From Campylobacterota bacterium (lineage in GTDB: Bacteria; Campylobacterota; Campylobacteria; Campylobacterales; Sulfurovaceae), in assembly GCA_022600655.1 (NCBI GenBank), contig JAHZJZ010000120.1, forward strand, positions 1 through 6,379: 6,379 nucleotides of DNA, in the 5' to 3' direction. Made by a program: the position numbers and the translations under genes. The notes beneath the pieces are model-generated. The model saw only the letters and a list, made by a program, of their open reading frames with translations. It did not search any database and had not been told where the DNA came from. Shown one piece after another: positions 1 to 6,379 of the stretch (its first letter is position 1; every line of letters starts with the position of its first letter).

Positions 1-927
1 ACTACTCTCTTTTAGATATCTACCCATATTGTCCACATCAGCTTTTAAAATTGCCAATGCTTTCACACCATCTTCTTCATTTTTACAACTACTTTGAGCT
101 AAGTTTTCAAAAGTAGCTATCTCTTTCCCATCTTTTTGCACATAAGATTTTAACTTATCACTTAACTCTATGGTCGTATCAAATCCATCAAAGAGAGCAG
201 TATCTATCCCTAATTTAGAGCTTAACAGTTCCTTTTTAGTAGAAACCAACGCTTCACCCAGTTTTATAAACCCATCACATACTTGACAACGCTCACTACT
301 TACTATTTTCCTAAAATTACAAACCTTACAAAGTGTTTGATTGGTTAAATTGCTTTCATATTTTGTCAAAATAGGCTTTTTCGAAATCAAAGAGAATTTA
401 CAAAATTTCTCTTCTTCCTCTTTTTGACTAATATCATTACGAAGTTTTTTATAAGCATCTTTAGAAGTAAAATCCTTTTCTCTACACTCAACATAAAAAA
501 TACTCAATCCACTAAGCCCAAAAAAAGTCTCTATAAAATAATCATCAACTTTCTTTTGAATATCTTTTAAAATAGATATATCAATATCATCTGTTAAAAT
601 CTCAAACTTTCCTGCATTTGTCGATAAAATATCATTTTCAGAAATAACTAAACGATTACAGATATACCGAGCCATATAGAGAGTAAATATCTCCACAAAT
701 GCAGACTTTGCACGAATAACTTTACTTGCATTTTTGGTTGACAAGTTCTCAAAAATAAATTTTTGGATACCATGAAAATTTCCACTAATTAGAAACTTTT
801 TATCTTTAAAATCTACTTTTTTTGACTCTGAAATCAAATTTACAAACCTCTCTTCATTACTAAAATAACTCATCCCATTCTCTTCCTCTCTTTCTAAAAT
901 TTTAAACCATTCCAAGGGTTGACACAT
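1..927 (-). CDS. cas10: Cas10/Csm1, type III CRISPR large subunit; HD-less N-terminus, 3' part beyond window
   Basis: Cas10 is the large subunit of type III CRISPR effector complexes. Its Palm domains make cyclic oligoadenylate on target RNA binding, and an N-terminal HD domain, when present, cuts ssDNA. Counting from the ATG at 873 gives 291 in-frame codons to the window edge. Residues 29-41 (ISGNFHGIQKFIF) match the Palm1 GDxSGIQxFIF motif, followed by ASKVIRAKSAFVEI (49-62) like the Csm1 SLRSRSFYLEL segment, and TNAGKFEIL (85-93) in place of TGGGHAYLL. A zinc site follows (C182-x2-C185, C196-x2-C199), then ALAILKADVDNMG (272-284), which opens Palm2. The GGDD motif would lie outside the window. 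No HD domain precedes Palm1; family members usually carry roughly 200 residues there. Start is uncertain. ATG 927, inside the REPIN, has AGGGG 7 bases upstream and keeps the coding-like stretch LEWFKILEREENG. ATG 873 has AGGA 10 bases upstream. Family assignment is firm; start and functionality are not. Confidence 0.88.
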   Translation of the reverse strand, partial: MCQPLEWFKILEREEENGMSYFSNEERFVNLISESKKVDFKDKKFLISGNFHGIQKFIFENLSTKNASKVIRAKSAFVEIFTLYMARYICNRLVISENDILSTNAGKFEILTDDIDISILKDIQKKVDDYFIETFFGLSGLSIFYVECREKDFTSKDAYKKLRNDISQKEEEEKFCKFSLISKKPILTKYESNLTNQTLCKVCNFRKIVSSERCQVCDGFIKLGEALVSTKKELLSSKLGIDTALFDGFDTTIELSDKLKSYVQKDGKEIATFENLAQSSCKNEEDGVKALAILKADVDNMGRYLKESS

Positions 928-1007
928 CGGTCGACCCCTACATGTTGCATAAGTTAAACCAGTTTTTCAACAAATTCAACCGTAGGGGCAGACCCATGTG
1001 TCTGCCC
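916..1007. repeat. REPIN-like palindromic repeat pair between cas6 and cas10
   Basis: Two 26-base arms (916-941 and 982-1007) form an imperfect inverted repeat around a 40-base A/T-rich centre. Each arm is itself a hairpin: 986-993 GGGCAGAC pairs perfectly with 1000-1007 GTCTGCCC, and 916-923 GGGTTGAC pairs with 930-937 GTCGACCC with one T-G wobble. Read from the centre outward, each hairpin is preceded by GTAG (982-985 on plus; complement of 938-941 on minus). A GTAG/GGAG tetranucleotide next to a palindrome is characteristic of REP sequences recognised by RAYT (TnpA-REP) transposases, and paired inverted REPs are called REPINs. The G/C-rich arms stand out from the A/T-rich surroundings. No transposase gene is present, so mobilisation would have to be in trans. 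The arm sequence resembles interspersed repeats I recall from other bacterial genomes; this was not verified by search. Confidence 0.8.
925..939 (-). promoter_or_regulatory. Shine-Dalgarno plus ATG within REPIN arm, in frame with cas10
   Basis: On the minus strand the outer REP arm reads AGGGG (935-939), a 7-base spacer (928-934), then ATG (925-927). This ATG is exactly 18 codons upstream of the ATG at 873 with no stop between them, so the mobile repeat can supply the initiation site for the truncated Cas10. The site lies inside the arm's own hairpin, which could dampen initiation. It decides between starts 927 and 873 and is not experimentally supported. Confidence 0.45.
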
Positions 1008-1021
1008 AAACATTGGCATTT

Positions 1022-1864
1022 CTACAAATCCTCAACCTCTATCTTCCCAAGCCCCATAACCGTCTGCTTCCCAACACCGATTATTTCACCCAGTTTTAAA
1101 AGCCTATAACTCTGTTCATCTATGCCCATAACAGCTATCTCTCCTACTACTCCGTCCATGTTCATCTTTGTTTTTTGTCGGTTGCTTTTTCTTACTAACT
1201 CTTGGTATTTCAACATTTTTAATGTTGTTATATAACTGGGTTCATACGCTAACTTAAATGCCTTTTCTCCGTAGAAAATCTCTTGCTCTCTTTGGTAGAT
1301 GGAGCGTAAGATATCTTCTATATCTACATCGTCTCTTAGAAATCGATTGTTTTTTTTAATTCTAAGTGGTGTTTTTAATTTTATCTTGATGTTTGGACAA
1401 AAGTTGTCTACTTTGGACTCTTTTGGTTTTTGTTCGATAGAATCGAACCTACGGAACTCTTTTCCGTCATAGACCTCTTGTCCATCTACTTTAATGGTGA
1501 AGTCGGTAACTTTCTCTTTATCTCGTCCTAAACCTTGTATGGTGAACATTTGGTGAATGGCACTTAACAGATAAGGGAGTTTTTCGGTCGCTTCACTAAA
1601 GAGGTAGAGTCCAAAGCTGTAGTCTTTTTTTCCTAGCTCAATATCTAAACGGTAACGATGGGTTACATTTTTCTCTTCATAGAACTGATAAAAGAGGCAG
1701 TTCTCTTTGGCAAAGCAGTTGTCGCATAGGTAGGTGGGATTGATGCAGACTACTTTTTTGAGGGCATAACCTAACGCTCCACGGAACATGGAGCCTGTAA
1801 AGTATGAGTGGTTTTTGGGGGTTTGGGTTCCTATTTCTATGTAATGATATTTCATACCTACCAT
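1022..1864 (-). CDS. cas6: Cas6-family CRISPR pre-crRNA endoribonuclease (RAMP)
   Basis: Cas6 cleaves the repeat within long CRISPR transcripts to release crRNA units that type III (and I) effector complexes load. The 280-residue length fits the family. Residues 26-35 (MFRGALGYAL) followed by a cysteine cluster C40-x6-C47-x2-C50-x5-C56 and a FYQFYEE segment match the N-terminal half of Cas6 proteins associated with type III loci (LRGAFGxALRRLxC...C..C). The C-terminal half has LRIKKNNRFL, then the SNRQKTKMNMDGVVGEI stretch, and ends with the glycine-rich loop GVGKQTVMGLGK (263-274) typical of Cas6 RAMP folds. The general-base residue cannot be assigned from sequence alone; H7 and H19 are candidates. 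It begins 24 bases after the YrdC gene and precedes cas10 on the same strand, a usual type III order. No good Shine-Dalgarno precedes ATG 1864 or the alternative ATG 1855, so translation may be coupled or leaderless. Confidence 0.9.
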   Translation of the reverse strand: MVGMKYHYIEIGTQTPKNHSYFTGSMFRGALGYALKKVVCINPTYLCDNCFAKENCLFYQFYEEKNVTHRYRLDIELGKKDYSFGLYLFSEATEKLPYLLSAIHQMFTIQGLGRDKEKVTDFTIKVDGQEVYDGKEFRRFDSIEQKPKESKVDNFCPNIKIKLKTPLRIKKNNRFLRDDVDIEDILRSIYQREQEIFYGEKAFKLAYEPSYITTLKMLKYQELVRKSNRQKTKMNMDGVVGEIAVMGIDEQSYRLLKLGEIIGVGKQTVMGLGKIEVEDL

Positions 1865-1868
1865 TATA
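1863..1868 (-). promoter_or_regulatory. Candidate -10 box immediately before or overlapping the cas6 start
   Basis: The minus strand reads TATAAT at 1868-1863, preceded by an A-rich run and with no recognisable -35, which is acceptable for Campylobacterota sigma-70 promoters. A transcript starting 6-7 bases downstream would begin at about the ATG at 1855, giving a leaderless cas6 mRNA. The region is so A/T-rich that a chance match is quite possible, and read-through from the YrdC gene is the alternative. Confidence 0.25.
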
Positions 1869-1888
1869 TAATTTTTTTACGAAAATAT

Positions 1889-2323
1889 CTATCGTATTTT
1901 ACGAATAGATTTTACTCCTAGTTTATAAATTTTAGAAGCCTCTCCTCCATTTTTTTGAGGGGAAGTGACCGTGACTTCTGTCATTTTTTTAGCATACGCC
2001 TCATCATAATCACTGCCACTAAGATTTGCAGAAGAGCTATAGAGCCACTTTAATCTATCAAGCAGTAGATTGTGTTCTGTACCTTTGACCACTCGAAAAG
2101 ATTGACCATTAGGCATAATAAAAGTAGTCCGTTTTGCACGGCGTACTCGATTTTTATGTTTAGAGGGAACACGAGTAAAAGTTTGTAATGTCTGTAAAGA
2201 GTTTACCACACGAATATAGTGTTTGTTTGGAAGTCGTTTTTTAGCCCCATCGATTTTAGAAGCGTCTTGCGAAACAAAACCTATGGTGGTGTCAGTTTGG
2301 GTAAGATAAAGAAGTTTTTTCAT
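1889..2323 (-). CDS. Short Sua5/YciO/YrdC-domain protein (TsaC-like)
   Basis: YrdC-domain proteins of the TsaC/Sua5 type make threonylcarbamoyl-AMP from threonine, bicarbonate and ATP for the t6A37 modification of ANN-decoding tRNAs in the cytoplasm. Residues 6-16 (YLTQTDTTIGF) correspond to the family's PTET-x-YGL entry motif, TTFIMPNG (66-73) to TYIL-P, and SSSANLSG (96-103) to the near-invariant TSANxSG. At 144 residues it is clearly shorter than E. coli TsaC (about 190), with the region between the entry motif and TTFIMP reduced. I recall short versions as usual in Campylobacterota, so this may be a lineage form, not a truncation. Whether it is the cell's only TsaC cannot be told. ATG 2323 is chosen over an in-frame TTG at 2335; neither has a strong Shine-Dalgarno. 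It lies 133 bases after carB and 24 bases before cas6, on the same strand. Confidence 0.8.
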   Translation of the reverse strand: MKKLLYLTQTDTTIGFVSQDASKIDGAKKRLPNKHYIRVVNSLQTLQTFTRVPSKHKNRVRRAKRTTFIMPNGQSFRVVKGTEHNLLLDRLKWLYSSSANLSGSDYDEAYAKKMTEVTVTSPQKNGGEASKIYKLGVKSIRKIR

Positions 2324-2410
2324 AAGGGCAATCAATTAACCAAAACAAACCTAACATGAAGAGAAAATAACTTCACTTCGTCAGCAGTTTGGTTTTTCTT
2401 TTTTTTGGTT

Positions 2411-2448
2411 ACTTTTCTTTCTTTGTACCAACACAAAGAAAAAAAAGT
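2411..2448. repeat. Long A/T-rich inverted repeat (hairpin) just after carB
   Basis: Arms 2411-2426 (ACTTTTCTTTCTTTGT) and 2433-2448 (ACAAAGAAAAAAAAGT) pair over 16 bases with one mismatch around the 6-base loop ACCAAC. It starts 9 bases after the carB stop, so it could protect or terminate the carB transcript. However, the minus-strand RNA has no U-run after the hairpin (it continues AACCAAAAAAAA), so it is not a canonical intrinsic terminator. The TTGGTTACTTTTCTTT core and flanking TTTGGTTTTTC (2390-2400) resemble an interspersed repeat I recall from many bacterial genomes. The remainder of the gap (2324-2410) shows no gene. Confidence 0.6.
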
Positions 2449-2456
2449 GACACAGT

Positions 2457-5400
2457 TTAGTTCAAATAGTCTTGCAGAGCTTTAGGCTCTAATTCACCAC
2501 CAGAAGCCTTAAGTTCAGCAATAGCCAAAGCCGTAGCCTTAGCAGCAGCCACTGTAGTAAAGTACGCCACATTCGCCCCAAGAACCGATTGACGGATGGT
2601 TCGACCATCTTGTTTACTCCCTTGGTCTTCACTGGTATTTATCGCCAGTGCAATCTCATCATTTTTAATCATATCGTCTACATTTGGACGACCCTCTGAG
2701 ATTTTAAGTACTTTGCTTGATGCCACACCTGCAGCCTCTAACGCCTTATGTGTTCCACCCGTAGCAACAATTTCAAAACCTAAATCGGTAAATGATTTAC
2801 CAATCTCACCCACATAGGATTTATCGCTATCGGCTAGAGAGATAAAGATTTTACCCTCTAGTGGAATGTTATTTTTAGAGGCAAACTGACTCTTTGCAAA
2901 ACTCATACCAAAGTTATCAGAAATTCCCATCACCTCACCTGTAGACTTCATCTCAGGGCCAAGTAAAAGGTCAGCACCTGGAAGTTTATTGAATGGGAAT
3001 ACAGCCTCTTTAACGGCTACATGACCTTTAAGATTTGGCTCCATAATTTTCTTGTCAAAGTTTACTACATTAAAGGTATCGTAGAACTTCAATGACTCTC
3101 TTAAATCACCTTGAATCATTACTCTGGTAGCTACTTTTGCCAAAGGTACACCTGTCGCTTTAGAGACAAATGGAACGGTTCTTGAAGCTCTTGGATTGAC
3201 TTCGATAAGATAGATTTCATCTTCAAAAATTGCATACTGAATGTTCATTAGACCTACAACACCAAGACCTAATGCAATGTTAGCTGTCTGCTCTTTAATC
3301 CCCTCAACCAACTTATCAGAAATAGAGATAGTAGGTAGTGAACAAGCTGAGTCACCAGAGTGAATTCCAGCCTCTTCGATATGCTGCATAACAGAACCGA
3401 TGTAGACCTCTTTACCATCACAAATCGCATCGACATCAAGTTCAATCGCATTATTTAGGAACTTATCGATAAGCACAGGAGCATCATTAGAGACCGAAAC
3501 AGCCTCATCCATATACTGCTTAAGTTCTGCATCTGAGTATACGGTCTTCATTCCTCGTCCACCCAGTACAAAACTTGGACGAACCAATACAGGGTAACCG
3601 ATACGGTTAGCAATCGCCATCGCTTCATCTTTGGCAAAAGCTGTACCGTTATCTGGTTGTTTAAGCCCTAACTCTTCAATAAAGGTTGAGAACTGCTCTC
3701 TATCTTCTGCTAGGTCAATTACTTTAGCTGTAGTACCAGAGATGTTTGCACCAATCGCTGTTAGACCTTTTGCCAACTTTAACGGTGTCTGCCCACCAAA
3801 GTGAACAATAACCCCATCAGGTTTCTCTACTTCAATAACATTTCTTACATGCTCAAAGTCAATTGGCTCAAAGTATAAGATATCAGAGGTATCATAATCG
3901 GTTGAGACCGTCTCTGGGTTACAGTTATACATAATTGACTTTACACCCATATCTTCTAAAGCAAAAGCAGCGTGAACACAACAGTAGTCAAACTCAATAC
4001 CTTGACCGATTCTGTTTGGCCCACCACCGATGACCAGTACTTTTTTATCATCACTCTTAGGAGCTTCAACTTTTGGTGTTTTGGTAATATTGGTTGTAGA
4101 GTAGAGGTATGGGGTAAGTGCTTCAAACTCAGCTGCACAGGTGTCAACTTCGTTGTACTCTAAACAGATACCCAACTTCTCTCTAGCATTATAGATATCA
4201 TTTTCAGAGAAGCTCATGCCATCGTTTTTATTGATAACCGTTGCTATCATCGCATCTGAGAAACCGTCAGATTTTACTTTTCTAAGTCTAATTTCGTCAC
4301 TAAGCAGTGCCACATCCATCGCTTTTTCAGCTGCTACCAACTCTTCAAACTGATAGAGGAACCATCTGTCTATTTTACAGATATCAAATATCTCATCTGG
4401 AGTCATGCCTCTTCTTAGAGCCTCATAGACATATCGAATTCTCTCGCTGTTTGGTCGTCTGATTTCACGGACTAACTCATCACTATCACACTCAATTCCA
4501 TCAAACCCTATCAGTCCTGTCTCAAGAGAGACCAATGATTTTTGGAATGACTCTTTAAGGGTTCGACCGATACTCATTACCTCACCTACCGACTTCATTG
4601 CAGTCGTCAGTGTCGAGTCTGCCATAGGGAATTTCTCAAATGTAAATCGTGGAACTTTAGTAACGATATAGTCAATCACTGGCTCAAAACTTGCTGCTGT
4701 TCCTGTAATGTCATTGGTAATTTCATCAAGGGTATGTCCTACAGCCAAAAGTGTTGCCACTTTTGCAATAGGATATCCTGTTGCTTTAGAAGCCAAGGCA
4801 GAACTTCGGCTCACTCTTGGGTTCATCTCGATAACAATCATACGACCTGTATCAGGGTTAATTGAGAACTGAACATTTGACCCACCTGTATCGACCCCAA
4901 CTTCACGCAAAATTTTAAACGAGGCATCTCTCATGTTTTGATACTCTTTATCGGTAAGTGTCAATGCTGGAGCGATGGTAATACTGTCTCCTGTATGCAC
5001 ACCCATTGGGTCAAGGTTCTCTATAGAACAGACGATAATACAGTTATCGGCTCTATCTCGTATAACCTCCATCTCATACTCTTTCCAACCAAGCAGAGAC
5101 TCTTCAATTAGAATTTCAGAGATAGGTGAAGCATCAAGACCACCTTGAACAATCTGTTTATACTCATCAATATTATAAGCAACCCCTGAACCCCCACCAG
5201 CAAGGGTAAATGAGGCACGAATAATCAGTGGGAAACCAATGTTTTTAGCCACCTCCATCGCCTCTTCCATATTGTAAGCGTATTCAGAGATAGGTAAATC
5301 CATACCTATTTTAATCATCGCCTCTTTAAACTCTTGTCTATCTTCACCTTTTTTAATCGCAGCAGGATTAGCCCCTAAGAACTCAATACCCTCAAGCATT

Positions 5401-5717
5401 CCCTGCTCATGCATACTCATCGCCACATTGAGTGCTGTCTGTCCACCCATCGTAGGCAAAATAGCATCTACACTCTCTTTTTTAATGATTTTAGCAATAA
5501 CCTCTTCCGTAATTGGTTCCACATAAGTTCTATGTGCAAACTCAGGATCAGTCATAATGGTTGCTGGATTTGAGTTGATAAGTACCACTCGGTACCCTAA
5601 CTCTTTAAGCGTCTTAGCTGCTTGAGTCCCAGAATAGTCAAACTCACAAGCTTGACCAATAACAATTGGACCAGAGCCAATCAGTAAAATGGTTTTTATA
5701 TCAGTGCGTTTTGGCAT
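2457..5717 (-). CDS. carB: Carbamoyl phosphate synthetase large subunit CarB
   Basis: CarB, with the glutaminase CarA, makes carbamoyl phosphate from bicarbonate, ammonia derived from glutamine, and two ATP, feeding pyrimidine and arginine synthesis in the cytoplasm. The 1086-residue protein is full length. It shows the internal duplication of the family: [17 protein letters not shown] (14-30) in the carboxyphosphate half and [15 protein letters not shown] (about 562-576) in the carbamate half. Each is followed by an ATP-grasp domain ([15 protein letters not shown] in the first, [11 protein letters not shown] in the second; [16 protein letters not shown] and [16 protein letters not shown] close them). 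An oligomerisation region of about 150 residues lies between. From about residue 948 comes the MGS-like allosteric domain with ATGGTHKAL (about 981-989), where UMP/ornithine-type effectors bind in homologues. ATG 5717 has an AAGGG Shine-Dalgarno (5727-5731) 9 bases upstream. carA is not adjacent, so it must be encoded elsewhere. Confidence 0.98.
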   Translation of the reverse strand: MPKRTDIKTILLIGSGPIVIGQACEFDYSGTQAAKTLKELGYRVVLINSNPATIMTDPEFAHRTYVEPITEEVIAKIIKKESVDAILPTMGGQTALNVAMSMHEQGMLEGIEFLGANPAAIKKGEDRQEFKEAMIKIGMDLPISEYAYNMEEAMEVAKNIGFPLIIRASFTLAGGGSGVAYNIDEYKQIVQGGLDASPISEILIEESLLGWKEYEMEVIRDRADNCIIVCSIENLDPMGVHTGDSITIAPALTLTDKEYQNMRDASFKILREVGVDTGGSNVQFSINPDTGRMIVIEMNPRVSRSSALASKATGYPIAKVATLLAVGHTLDEITNDITGTAASFEPVIDYIVTKVPRFTFEKFPMADSTLTTAMKSVGEVMSIGRTLKESFQKSLVSLETGLIGFDGIECDSDELVREIRRPNSERIRYVYEALRRGMTPDEIFDICKIDRWFLYQFEELVAAEKAMDVALLSDEIRLRKVKSDGFSDAMIATVINKNDGMSFSENDIYNAREKLGICLEYNEVDTCAAEFEALTPYLYSTTNITKTPKVEAPKSDDKKVLVIGGGPNRIGQGIEFDYCCVHAAFALEDMGVKSIMYNCNPETVSTDYDTSDILYFEPIDFEHVRNVIEVEKPDGVIVHFGGQTPLKLAKGLTAIGANISGTTAKVIDLAEDREQFSTFIEELGLKQPDNGTAFAKDEAMAIANRIGYPVLVRPSFVLGGRGMKTVYSDAELKQYMDEAVSVSNDAPVLIDKFLNNAIELDVDAICDGKEVYIGSVMQHIEEAGIHSGDSACSLPTISISDKLVEGIKEQTANIALGLGVVGLMNIQYAIFEDEIYLIEVNPRASRTVPFVSKATGVPLAKVATRVMIQGDLRESLKFYDTFNVVNFDKKIMEPNLKGHVAVKEAVFPFNKLPGADLLLGPEMKSTGEVMGISDNFGMSFAKSQFASKNNIPLEGKIFISLADSDKSYVGEIGKSFTDLGFEIVATGGTHKALEAAGVASSKVLKISEGRPNVDDMIKNDEIALAINTSEDQGSKQDGRTIRQSVLGANVAYFTTVAAAKATALAIAELKASGGELEPKALQDYLN

Positions 5718-5746
5718 AAAAGTTTACCCTTGATTTTAATTGATGG

Positions 5747-5752
5747 ATTATA
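5747..5752 (-). promoter_or_regulatory. Probable carB promoter -10 box
   Basis: The minus strand reads TTTTTTG-TATAAT, a perfect -10 hexamer preceded by a T-run, the common sigma-70 promoter form in Campylobacterota, where -35 elements are weak. The predicted transcript would start near 5740, giving a leader of roughly 22 bases with the AAGGG ribosome binding site at 5727-5731. The leader is too short for a riboswitch or attenuator, so no pyrimidine-responsive RNA element is visible here. Confidence 0.6.
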
Positions 5753-5775
5753 CAAAAAAGGGGCTTAGAGTGGGT

Positions 5776-5806
5776 TTTTAATGGTTGTCAACAGTAACTA
5801 TTAAAA
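5776..5806 (-). terminator. Weak A/T-rich hairpin downstream of the PAS gene
   Basis: Arms 5776-5786 (TTTTAATGGTT) and 5796-5806 (AACTATTAAAA) pair over 11 bases with one wobble around a 9-base loop. It begins 6 bases after the stop of the PAS gene and upstream of the carB -10 box, a sensible place for a terminator. The stem is almost entirely A-T and no U-run follows on the minus strand, so it may be only a processing or pausing hairpin or an operator-like palindrome (GTTGACAAC sits at 5785-5793). Confidence 0.3.
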
Positions 5807-5812
5807 GATTCC

Positions 5813-6376
5813 TTAAAATAACTGCTTCATCTTCTCAAAAAATATCGCAGTAAAACCTTTAGGTTTGGCTAGATCTTCAATAAACTGATCATAATTCATT
5901 CTTTTCTCTTCTAAAAAAGCATCAAGATAAGCAACGGAGGCTTTCATATCATGCTCATCTTCTATCTCTAAAAGCTTAGCATAGAGTTTTTCCATCTCCA
6001 CTACAACATGTTTAGGTGCAGCTTGTCTATAGGCAACGTAGTATCTTACATTACCTGTGGCATCTTTTTTAATATCAAAATCAGTGGTAACCCAGTAGTA
6101 GTTTCCATTTTTAGCCATATTTTTTACTACAGCCATAATATTTCGTCCAGAGTTCAAATGTTCCCACATTAAATAAAAAATAGCCCTTGGCATATCAGGA
6201 TGTCTCAAGATACTGTGAGGGGAAGAGATAAGTTCACTCTCTTTATAACCAGAGACCTCACAAAAATAATCATTACCATAAATAATGACACCTGCTGTGT
6301 CAGTTTTACTAACAATCATCTTTTTAGGATCTAACTTTATCTCTTTATCGGTTGGGATAGGTTTTGGTACGGACAT
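5813..6376 (-). CDS. Soluble PAS-domain sensor, Aer/CetB-like
   Basis: This 187-residue protein is a single PAS domain plus a helical tail. PAS domains of the Aer type bind FAD and report redox or energy state to chemotaxis receptors. Residues 26-49 carry the signature D-x-x-G-V-I-I-Y-x-N-D-x-F-x-x-V-S-G-Y...E-L, then SILRHPDMPRAIF (55-67), MWEHLNSGR (70-78), VVKNMAKNGNYYWV (83-96) and YYVAYRQ, all typical of the Aer/CetB group. W71 lies where Aer has a tryptophan near its FAD. From about residue 125 an E/K-rich stretch (VEMEKLYAKLLEIEDEH) looks like an amphipathic helix suitable for docking to a membrane partner. There is no membrane segment, HAMP or methyl-accepting domain, so it would act with a separate receptor in the manner of Campylobacter CetA/CetB, but no such receptor is in the window. 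ATG 6376 is 3 bases from the window edge, so its ribosome binding site is not visible. Confidence 0.88.
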   Translation of the reverse strand: MSVPKPIPTDKEIKLDPKKMIVSKTDTAGVIIYGNDYFCEVSGYKESELISSPHSILRHPDMPRAIFYLMWEHLNSGRNIMAVVKNMAKNGNYYWVTTDFDIKKDATGNVRYYVAYRQAAPKHVVVEMEKLYAKLLEIEDEHDMKASVAYLDAFLEEKRMNYDQFIEDLAKPKGFTAIFFEKMKQLF

Positions 6377-6379
6377 AAT

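Noticed and set aside
916..1007. REPIN arms considered as a CRISPR repeat pair
   Set aside because: The two arms are inverted, not direct, repeats, only two exist, and the 40-base centre is not repeated, so this is not a CRISPR array. No other direct repeat series was seen in the window.
996..1107. Plus-strand open frame starting from the outward ATG of the right REP arm into cas6
   Set aside because: It runs antisense to the conserved Cas6 C-terminus and stops after a few dozen codons. The start motif is a property of the repeat, not evidence of a gene.
2324..2335. TTG at 2335 as the start of the YrdC gene
   Set aside because: It adds only four residues (MIAL), has no better ribosome binding site, and the ATG at 2323 places the family entry motif at the usual distance from the N-terminus.
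2596..2817. Plus-strand open frame of 73 codons within carB
   Set aside because: It lies antisense to the conserved MGS domain of carB, and its translation has no recognisable family or start signal. It is a shadow of the real gene.
3269..4163. Several 60-63 codon open frames on both strands within carB
   Set aside because: All overlap the intact, well-conserved CarB frame and have no protein-like features of their own.
5786..5791. TTGACA on the minus strand as a -35 box for carB
   Set aside because: The spacing to the TATAAT at 5747-5752 is 33 bases, far too long for a sigma-70 promoter, and it lies in the loop region of the hairpin.

Overview
The window is AT-rich and every convincing gene lies on the minus strand. 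The gene repertoire suggests a Campylobacterota bacterium of the Sulfurimonas/Sulfurovum/Arcobacter type: a stand-alone Aer/CetB-like PAS sensor, a long single-chain CarB, a very short Sua5/YrdC-domain protein and A/T-dominated intergenic regions with TATAAT-type -10 boxes and no clear -35. The taxonomic call rests on reading the proteins, not on a database search.

In transcription order (high to low coordinates): a soluble PAS-domain redox/energy sensor (5813-6376); a 95-base gap with a probable carB promoter (-10 at 5747-5752) and a weak hairpin; carB, the large subunit of carbamoyl phosphate synthetase (2457-5717, complete); a 133-base gap holding a long A/T-rich inverted repeat (2411-2448); a short YrdC-domain protein (1889-2323); cas6, a CRISPR pre-crRNA endoribonuclease (1022-1864), only 24 bases after the YrdC gene; a 92-base REPIN-like element (916-1007); and the 5' part of cas10/csm1 (927 down to the window edge). 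No CRISPR array is in the window.

The left third is therefore the start of a type III (probably III-A/Csm) CRISPR-Cas operon placed directly behind housekeeping genes. Cas6 would cut the repeat-containing transcript into crRNAs, and Cas10 would be the signalling/effector large subunit. The rest of the complex should lie beyond position 1.

The most notable observation is at the cas6/cas10 junction. The Cas10 reading frame enters almost directly into the first cyclase-like (Palm1) domain and has no HD nuclease domain. The place where the missing N-terminal region should be is occupied by the REPIN-like repeat. Four codons that could be the original cas10 start (2 bases after the cas6 stop) abut one edge of the repeat, and Cas10-like coding sequence abuts the other. 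The arm of the repeat facing cas10 carries an AGGGG-N7-ATG in frame with the remaining Cas10. This looks like replacement of the HD-encoding part by a mobile repeat that may supply a new translation start. This is inference from the sequence alone.
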